From assembly GCA_040877875.1 (NCBI GenBank), contig JBBDNC010000054.1, forward strand, positions 1 to 5,742: a stretch of 5,742 bases of DNA. Direction: 5' to 3'. Positions 1 through 4,871 of the stretch are shown here, piece after piece (position 1 is the first letter of the stretch; each line of letters starts with the position of its first letter). Both the position numbers and the translations under genes were made by a program. This stretch comes from JBBDNC01 sp040877875 (GTDB lineage: Bacteria; Bacteroidota; Rhodothermia; Balneolales; Balneolaceae). Under the pieces are notes generated by a model. It had not been told where the DNA came from. It made no database searches and saw nothing but the letters and a program-made list of their open reading frames with translations.

Positions 1-454
1 CTGCCTCCGCAGCACGGATTGAATACTCCGCATGCATACCGTTGGGCAGTACGATGTAGATAATATCGATGTCGGGATTATCGGCAATCCTGTCAAATGT
101 TTCGTAATTATAAATGTTGCTTTCCGGGATACCGTATTCGTCGGCCCACTTCGGTTCCTTGGCCGGAGTTCCGGTCACAACTCCCGACAGCCTGCAGAGT
201 TTGGTTTCACGCAACGCCGGTCCCAGTTGACCCGTACTGTAATTTCCAAGTCCGACCAAGGCGATTCCGAGTTTTTCACTCTCCGGAAGCTCATCCATAT
301 CCCTCCACATTTCATAATACTTCCGGGCTTCGAACATTGACATAGAAGGCCCGAAAGCCGGCAAAGTTACCGCAGCCCCGACTCCCATCGATAACCGGCG
401 AAGAAATTCCCTTCTTGACTGTCCATTGTTGTTCTTGTGGTCCGTTGAATCCAT
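1..454 (-). CDS. Tat-exported Gfo/Idh/MocA family oxidoreductase (glucose-fructose oxidoreductase-like), N-terminal part
   Basis: Partial gene: it starts with ATG at 454 and runs off the left edge, leaving 151 whole codons. Residues 13-18 (SRREFL) are a twin-arginine motif, followed by a short hydrophobic stretch (about residues 21-38), so the folded, cofactor-loaded enzyme is probably exported by the Tat system. From about residue 62 a Rossmann fold begins: GIALVGLGNYSTGQLGPAL holds the G68-x-G70 dinucleotide loop, and IDIIYIVLPNGMHAEYSI (about 129-146) is the family's second conserved block. The order and wording resemble Zymomonas glucose-fructose oxidoreductase (from memory: VGLGKYALNQ, IILPNSLHAEF). 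The EKP catalytic motif should lie just beyond the edge and cannot be checked. It presumably acts on a sugar or sugar derivative with tightly bound NAD(P); the substrate is unknown. No clear Shine-Dalgarno precedes the ATG, only A-rich sequence. It is transcribed away from a second Gfo/Idh gene at 1011. Confidence 0.92.
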   Translation of the reverse strand, partial: MDSTDHKNNNGQSRREFLRRLSMGVGAAVTLPAFGPSMSMFEARKYYEMWRDMDELPESEKLGIALVGLGNYSTGQLGPALRETKLCRLSGVVTGTPAKEPKWADEYGIPESNIYNYETFDRIADNPDIDIIYIVLPNGMHAEYSIRAAEA

Positions 455-638
455 AATAATCTATTTTTTAAATGATGATTGCCCTTTTAGCCTGCACGAC
501 CGGCAGTTGAAATCACACCGGGAGCGGTCGAAAAACTCCCGTGAACTGGTTTCATTCCCTGCACCTTCATGTACGGATACGGGTTTATAAAATCTCAATA
601 CGGATCCGCACGAAAGAATAAGATTTATATTTGAGAGT

Positions 639-658
639 AAATTTACAAGTTGGAATTT
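639..658 (-). promoter_or_regulatory. 20-base box, copy 1 (upstream of the Tat-exported oxidoreductase)
   Basis: On the minus strand this reads AAATTCCAACTTGTAAATTT. It matches copy 2 at 906-925 (plus strand) at 18 of 20 positions, including an unbroken run of 12. The ends AAATT and AATTT are inverted repeats of each other, so each copy is itself a dyad with a 10-base centre. It lies 184 bases before the minus-strand gene and points in that gene's reading direction. A regulator-binding site or shared promoter element is plausible but inferred only from the repeat. Confidence 0.45.
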
Positions 659-742
659 CAAGTGCTCCATCAAACCTTCCTGTATAGTGTTATAGGTTGG
701 ATCCAAACTCCGGCAGGATCGTATGGTGATTCTGACAATTGC

Positions 743-768
743 CGGAACAGAGAATATTTTATGTTCCG
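743..768. promoter_or_regulatory. 26-base imperfect palindrome, candidate operator
   Basis: The arms CGGAACA (743-749) and TGTTCCG (762-768) are exact inverted repeats, and the 12-base centre is itself nearly symmetric around AATATT (753-758). Overall 11 of 13 symmetric base pairs match. Read as RNA, the stem can extend by pairing TTGC (739-742) with GCAA (768-771) across a one-base bulge. The site is close to the middle of the divergent region, 288 bases before one gene and 242 before the other, as expected for a dimeric regulator serving both promoters. The cognate regulator is not in the window. Confidence 0.45.
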
Positions 769-905
769 CAACCCGTTTCAAACCGCAAGCAGGATTGAAT
801 CAATTCACGATATTGAAGACTGCAAAAGCCGGATTTGGTAGAATCCATCGACCCCGATAAAGGCTGTGAAACCTTCCCCCTTACAGTTTTGAATATTGCC
901 GGCCA

Positions 906-925
906 AAATTCCAACTTCTGAATTT
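906..925 (+). promoter_or_regulatory. 20-base box, copy 2 (upstream of the cytoplasmic oxidoreductase)
   Basis: Reads AAATTCCAACTTCTGAATTT on the plus strand, 85 bases before the ATG at 1011. It is the partner of the inverted copy at 639-658, differing only at positions 13 and 15. The AAATT and AATTT ends form a dyad. Having the same box in front of both divergent genes, each time in that gene's own direction, suggests common control. Confidence 0.45.
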
Positions 926-1010
926 CAATTGATATATTGTGGGCTCCTTTAAAAAAACCAAACCTGCATTTATTTCACAACCCTTTCACTTCATTCAACC
1001 TTTTACAGAT

Positions 1011-2255
1011 ATGAATACACTTAAGCTTGGTTTCATAGGATCCGGATTCATTGCCAAATTTTTAGCCGTAGCCATGAAGCAAGTCCGGCATTGTGAACTG
1101 ACAGCGATCTATAAGCGGAGCGGTTCCGATGAACTCGCCGCCTATGCCCGGGATCACGAGCTGGGCGATCCGAAAATCTTCAGCTCGATTTCAGAACTTT
1201 GCAATCACTGTGATGCAGTGGCAATCTTTACCCCGAATTTCACTCGGGTTGAAATTGCCGAAGAGATTGCCGATGCGGTAAGTAAAGGAGCTCCCCTGAA
1301 GGGAGTGATCTGTGAAAAGCCATTGGGACGCACCCTTGCCGAAGCCCGGCGGATGATAGAAGTGATTCGGGATGCCGGCCTGAAAACCGCCTATTTTGAA
1401 AACCAGCTTCACATGAATGCCATCAATAATGCCCTTGAACAATTGCGTCCCCAGCAAGAAGCCATGGGAAGTATCACACTGGCGCGCAGCACTGAAGAGC
1501 ATGCCGGCCCCCACAGTAGCTGGTTCTGGGATCCGGCCCGACAGGGAGGAGGCGTCCTGTCGGATATGGGATGTCATAGCATTGCCATTTGCCGCCACAT
1601 CCTCACCCCTCCCGGAAAGGATCCCGATTTCCTCCAGCCCGTTTCGATCCAGGCGGAAACGGCACTTCTGAAATGGGGACAGCCCAAATACCGGGATCAA
1701 TTGAAGGATCGCTTTGGGGTTGACTACTCCCAAACACCGGCTGAAGATTTTGCCACCGGCATCATTACCTTTAAAAATCCGGAGACGGGCCAGTTGGTAA
1801 AAGGCCAGTTTACAGATTCCTGGATGTATGACAAGCAGGGACTGAAATTGTCAATGGATGGCCTTGGGCCCGGCTATGCAATGGAGGTGAATACCCTGAT
1901 CTCTCCCCTGGAGATATTTATCGGGGATGAGGCGGCCGACGAAGTCGCTGATGCCGAAGCGGCCCTTGAAAAATCAACCGCTACCCGGGGCCTCCTTGCC
2001 GTACACCCCAATGAAGCCGATCTCTACGGATATGTCGGCGAAATCAGGGATGTCGTGCAGGCTTTTCGCCGGGGACAGGACGCGTTCCTGAGCTGGGAAT
2101 ATGGGCTCGAAATCACCCGGCTGGTTCAGGGAGCTTACCTGGCGGCCGAAAAGAAACAGACCCTCGACCTGACCGATCCGAAGGTTCAAAAAGAACTCGA
2201 ATCCTACCAGTCACTGATTTCAAAGGGAGAAGGTGCAGACGTACTTTTCAGCTAA
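1011..2255 (+). CDS. Gfo/Idh/MocA family oxidoreductase, cytoplasmic
   Basis: Complete 414-residue NAD(P)-dependent dehydrogenase of unknown substrate, probably a sugar, sugar acid or inositol-like polyol. Residues 5-15 (KLGFIGSGFIA) carry the Rossmann loop G10-x-G12-x-x-A15; AIFTPN (71-76) and CEKPL (101-105, with the conserved Lys103) follow. The C-terminal domain has GGGVLSDMGCHSI (179-191), whose Asp185 and His189 match the family's DxGxH active-site motif. Near the C-terminus YGYVGEIRDVVQAFRRG (339-355) and WEYGLEITRLVQGAY (362-376) are typical closing helices. There is no signal peptide, unlike the divergent neighbour. The frame stays open upstream to a GTG at 939, but ATG 1011 places the Rossmann strand immediately after the start, as usual in this family, so I chose it. 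No strong Shine-Dalgarno is seen. The stop is TAA, and the gene converges on the DUF368 gene. Confidence 0.93.
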   Translation: MNTLKLGFIGSGFIAKFLAVAMKQVRHCELTAIYKRSGSDELAAYARDHELGDPKIFSSISELCNHCDAVAIFTPNFTRVEIAEEIADAVSKGAPLKGVICEKPLGRTLAEARRMIEVIRDAGLKTAYFENQLHMNAINNALEQLRPQQEAMGSITLARSTEEHAGPHSSWFWDPARQGGGVLSDMGCHSIAICRHILTPPGKDPDFLQPVSIQAETALLKWGQPKYRDQLKDRFGVDYSQTPAEDFATGIITFKNPETGQLVKGQFTDSWMYDKQGLKLSMDGLGPGYAMEVNTLISPLEIFIGDEAADEVADAEAALEKSTATRGLLAVHPNEADLYGYVGEIRDVVQAFRRGQDAFLSWEYGLEITRLVQGAYLAAEKKQTLDLTDPKVQKELESYQSLISKGEGADVLFS

Positions 2256-2259
2256 ATAT

Positions 2260-2300
2260 CCATCATCGGTCAGGGAGTCTGTTGACGGCAGACTGGATGG
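2260..2300. other. Stem-loop in the convergent intergenic region
   Basis: AGTCTG (2276-2281) and CAGACT (2289-2294) form a perfect 6-bp stem with a 7-base loop. CCATC (2260-2264) can pair with GATGG (2296-2300) outside it, leaving an 11-base bulge on one side. It begins 5 bases after the stop of the plus-strand oxidoreductase. No run of T follows on either strand, so it is not a classic intrinsic terminator. It may protect a 3' end or be chance. Confidence 0.3.
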
Positions 2301-2346
2301 AAATGACTCGTGGCAGCCGACGGATTGCAGATTGTATGTGGTTTGA

Positions 2347-2383
2347 AGCTGGAATCTCCCGCCGGTTCCAGTTACTACTTTTT
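2347..2383 (+). terminator. Possible weak terminator for the plus-strand oxidoreductase
   Basis: AGCTGGAA (2347-2354) pairs with TTCCAGTT (2366-2373), giving 8 bp including one G-T wobble, with an 11-base loop. Five bases later comes TTTTT (2379-2383), giving a plus-strand terminator-like layout with a poorly placed T run inside the end of the DUF368 gene. On the minus strand the same stem-loop starts one base after the DUF368 stop codon (TAG, 2377-2375), but no T run follows it there. Confidence 0.35.
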
Positions 2384-3520
2384 CCGGAGACGCTCGATTC
2401 CTCCAACCAGGACCATTCCTGCCGCCATGCCAAAGATCCCCCACCACAGCTCATACTCCATTTCCCGATCCGGCTCGGCAACCAGGGGAATGAACGGCTT
2501 GGACTGAATCAGATTGCGCGAAATTCTGATTACCTCAACTTTGGGAACTTGCCGTGAATCCTCTTCGGTTGTGACGATGGATCCAAGTTTCAGGTATTCG
2601 GACCGGTTCGTATCGGCAGGTTGATTCTCGAGCTGCCGGACGATTTCACTTCCGGGGTCATACAGTTCAACACTTCGGACATACTCCTGAAATGTACGTT
2701 CCTGATACGGCCAGATCACATACAGGGAACCGATCAGAAATCCGATCAGGACCATCAGTGTGAGTGCATAGTAGTTCTGGAGCAGCCAGGTTAAGAGTCT
2801 TGAAAACAGCATCAATCCCACAATTCCCCCCAAAAAAAGCGGAGCGAGTTCAATCAAAGCGGTTCCGGTCTGTTCCCCCAACAGTGACAACCGGGTCAGG
2901 ACATAGTCGTATTTACCAAGGATCAACAACAGGTAGGAACCTGAAATACCGGGCAGGATCATTGCACAAAACGCGATCATCCCGCTTCCGAAGACGTAGA
3001 AAAAATTTTCAGGGGAATCCGTGGGAACCAGCGTAACCACCCAAAAGCCAAACAGGGTTCCGGCCACCAGGACCAATAGGTTCTTCCGGTTTCTCTCATT
3101 CGATTCCACTTCTTTCACCAGGATATAAATGGACCCGAGGATGAGTCCAAAAAAAAGTCCGTAAATCAACTCCGGATCCGTATACATATAGATTTGCAGG
3201 GGGACGACCTTGGTGAAGAACAGGACAGCACTGAAAATACCCGCGAGAAGCATCAGCAGAAATTTCCAGTGAAAATAACTGAAAATCTCCTTGATTCTGA
3301 ATTTCAACAACGCCCGAACCACCCGGCTGTCGGCACTTTTTACAGCATAGACAAGCCGGTTGTATATACCGGTAATCAGAGCCATGGTCCCACCGCTGAC
3401 ACCCGGCACGATATCGGCCGCCCCCATCAAAAACCCCTTGATCACGAGCCAGGGCAGCTCATTCCAGGTCGTTTCATCTTTTATGAACGGAATCTTTTTA
3501 TCTGGCGGACGGTCTGTCAA
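2375..3520 (-). CDS. DUF368 membrane protein, probable polyprenyl-phosphate (undecaprenyl-phosphate) transporter
   Basis: Inner-membrane protein of 381 residues. It carries the family's two related signatures: GFLMGAADIVPGVSGGTMA (29-47) and the inverted-half counterpart FCAMILPGISGSYLLLILG (184-202). Hydrophobic segments lie at about 86-103, 118-135, 147-165, 180-202, 226-245, 249-270 and 357-375. DUF368 proteins (PopT) were shown to help return undecaprenyl phosphate across the membrane for reuse as the lipid carrier of peptidoglycan and surface polymers; that role here is inferred from family membership. A long polar segment (about 271-355) separates the last two membrane segments and makes the protein longer than the roughly 270-320 residues I remember as usual. 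The start is TTG: an in-frame TAA lies three codons upstream, and the first internal ATG (residue 32) falls inside the conserved motif. The gene follows argH by 19 bases, so it is probably cotranscribed with argGH. Confidence 0.92.
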   Translation of the reverse strand: MTDRPPDKKIPFIKDETTWNELPWLVIKGFLMGAADIVPGVSGGTMALITGIYNRLVYAVKSADSRVVRALLKFRIKEIFSYFHWKFLLMLLAGIFSAVLFFTKVVPLQIYMYTDPELIYGLFFGLILGSIYILVKEVESNERNRKNLLVLVAGTLFGFWVVTLVPTDSPENFFYVFGSGMIAFCAMILPGISGSYLLLILGKYDYVLTRLSLLGEQTGTALIELAPLFLGGIVGLMLFSRLLTWLLQNYYALTLMVLIGFLIGSLYVIWPYQERTFQEYVRSVELYDPGSEIVRQLENQPADTNRSEYLKLGSIVTTEEDSRQVPKVEVIRISRNLIQSKPFIPLVAEPDREMEYELWWGIFGMAAGMVLVGGIERLRKK

Positions 3521-3526
3521 TGGAAT

Positions 3527-3531
3527 CTCTT
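3527..3531 (-). promoter_or_regulatory. Ribosome binding site supporting a TTG start
   Basis: The minus strand reads AAGAG, six bases before the TTG at 3520, a suitable Shine-Dalgarno position. With an in-frame stop just upstream and no usable ATG before the first conserved motif, this supports TTG as the start of the DUF368 gene. Confidence 0.55.
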
Positions 3532-3539
3532 AAATAAGT

Positions 3540-4871
3540 TTATTCGGCAATTTTATCGAGCCTTTTCTTTAACCTTTCCAATCCCGGATTTCCCGGTGAA
3601 CCGAGCTGGGTGTAAGTTCGGAGACGTTTTTCCATCTCTTCGCCGGAAAGCTCCTTCTCTTTCCCCGAATCCGACTTGATATGCTGATAGGCATCCCTGA
3701 AGCTCCATCCTTCCTCCGTAACCAGCCTGTAGGCCGACTCGGCGGCCTGCAAATCGGACGAACAGGCGTCAGATAATTTATCCCGGTCGAACGAGAGATG
3801 GGTTAACAGCAAATCGGCCGCCGATAACATTTCACGAACCGTTTCAAAGGCGTTGAGTACCGGCTCCTTGGTCAGTTGCAAATCCCGGTGGTAACCGCTC
3901 CCGAGATTCCGGATAATCCCTTGCAAGGTTGCCGCATATCCTTCCATCCCCGAGTGCTTGCCCCTGATCAGTTCTGCTACATCCGGGTTTTTCTTTTGAG
4001 GCATAATCGAAGAACCCGTACAGACTTCTTCTCCCAGCCTGAAAAAACCAAACGGTTCGCTGCTGAACAGGATCACATCGCTGGCCAGCCGGTTGAGCAC
4101 CAGGGTAATCCCCGAAAGGTATTGAACGAGCTGCAGCTCTGCCCATCCCCGGCTCAACTGGGCGGTTGTGGCACATACGATCGGCCCTGAAAATCCGAGA
4201 GAAGCCGCCTCCTCATCCCGGTCCAGATCGAGCGAGCTTCCGAATCCGGCTGCGGTCCCCAGTGGGCTTTTGTCAATCAACTGCCGGATCCCGGCCGCCG
4301 CTTCAAGTTGCATGATCAGCATTTCGGCAAACCCACCCGTCCACTGACCGGTGGACGATAACATGGCGCGGCGGGTATGGGTAAATCCCGGCATCGGAAT
4401 CGCCGGGTCGGACTGCCCGAGCCGGATGCACTGCAGGGCACACTGACGGAGCTGTCCCAATACCTGGGCCAGTTGATCCTTCTCATATAATCTTACAGCC
4501 GTGAGCACCTGGTCATTGCGGGATCTGCCGGTGTGGATCTTTTTCCCGAGGTCACCCAGTTTTTCAGTCAGCCAGAGCTCAATGGCCGTATGTCCGTCCT
4601 CGTGCTCAGGCTTGATCTCAAATTCCCCTTTCTCCCAATAACCCAGGATTTCATCCAGCCCCTTTTTTAGCTTTGAACATTCGTCAGGCGATAAAATACC
4701 GGCTCCCTGTAACGCTTCGGCATGAACTTTGGATGCACGGACGTCATACGGTACAAGCTTCTGATCGAGGATGTAGTCGTTTCCGACCGTAAAGGCTTCA
4801 ACCCGTTTTGTAACCGAATCCGCCGGGTGATCTTTGCCGCTATCGCCGGATGACTCCCATAGTTTAGCCAT
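3540..4871 (-). CDS. argH: Argininosuccinate lyase
   Basis: Complete 443-residue cytoplasmic enzyme that splits argininosuccinate into arginine and fumarate, the last step of arginine synthesis. It belongs to the fumarase/aspartase superfamily and works as a homotetramer. Visible motifs: EDGHTAIE (91-98); HTGRSRNDQ (113-121); PGFTH (161-165), whose Thr164-His165 correspond to the catalytic histidine region; and TGSSIMPQKKNPD (285-297), the superfamily signature with the catalytic-loop serine. GYHRDLQLTKEP (326-337) and FTVGND (27-32) resemble Bacteroidota-type ArgH more than the E. coli form. The length is slightly under the usual 450-470. I chose ATG 4871 (MAKLWESSG) over an in-frame TTG at 4877; it gives an ATGGCTAA overlap of 8 bases with the end of argG, which fits translational coupling. 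The stop is TAA. Confidence 0.97.
   Translation of the reverse strand: MAKLWESSGDSGKDHPADSVTKRVEAFTVGNDYILDQKLVPYDVRASKVHAEALQGAGILSPDECSKLKKGLDEILGYWEKGEFEIKPEHEDGHTAIELWLTEKLGDLGKKIHTGRSRNDQVLTAVRLYEKDQLAQVLGQLRQCALQCIRLGQSDPAIPMPGFTHTRRAMLSSTGQWTGGFAEMLIMQLEAAAGIRQLIDKSPLGTAAGFGSSLDLDRDEEAASLGFSGPIVCATTAQLSRGWAELQLVQYLSGITLVLNRLASDVILFSSEPFGFFRLGEEVCTGSSIMPQKKNPDVAELIRGKHSGMEGYAATLQGIIRNLGSGYHRDLQLTKEPVLNAFETVREMLSAADLLLTHLSFDRDKLSDACSSDLQAAESAYRLVTEEGWSFRDAYQHIKSDSGKEKELSGEEMEKRLRTYTQLGSPGNPGLERLKKRLDKIAE

Larger units (their letters stand above)
455..1010. promoter_or_regulatory. Divergent intergenic control region between two Gfo/Idh genes
   Basis: This 556-base stretch separates the starts of two divergently transcribed oxidoreductase genes and should hold both promoters. 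I find no convincing gene in it. It holds a repeated 20-base box in inverted orientation (639-658 and 906-925), a 26-base imperfect palindrome (743-768), a perfect 10-base palindrome TTGGATCCAA (697-706), a perfect 8-base palindrome CGGATCCG (601-608) and a small ATTGA-A-TCAAT dyad (794-804). A TATATTTG sequence at 626-633 matches the Bacteroidota -7 element TAnnTTTG on the plus strand. It lacks a properly spaced -33 TTG and lies almost 380 bases from the plus-strand gene, so I do not call it a promoter. No sigma-70-like pair with good spacing stands out on either strand. Confidence 0.6.

Noticed and set aside
626..633. TATATTTG, a match to the Bacteroidota -7 promoter element on the plus strand
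   Set aside because: No TTG at the expected upstream spacing and far from the plus-strand start codon.
697..706. Perfect 10-base palindrome TTGGATCCAA
   Set aside because: Short enough to occur by chance in a window of this size; mentioned only as part of the control region.
461..781. A 106-codon minus-strand reading frame ending just upstream of the Tat-exported oxidoreductase
   Set aside because: It begins with TTG without a clear ribosome site, has a Ser/Arg/Cys-rich composition with no recognisable motif, and covers the palindrome and one 20-base box, which fit a control region better.
650..841. A 63-codon plus-strand reading frame in the divergent region
   Set aside because: TTG start, no ribosome site, no domain-like pattern, and it overlaps the same regulatory repeats.
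939..1010. GTG 24 codons upstream as an alternative start of the plus-strand oxidoreductase
   Set aside because: The added residues are not conserved-looking, and the ATG at 1011 puts the Rossmann strand in its usual position near the N-terminus.
1191..1733. A 180-codon minus-strand frame inside the plus-strand oxidoreductase
   Set aside because: It is the shadow of a well-supported gene; the translation shows no family motif.
3194..3679. A 161-codon plus-strand frame spanning the argH/DUF368 junction
   Set aside because: Antisense to two well-supported genes, polar low-information translation, no ribosome site seen.
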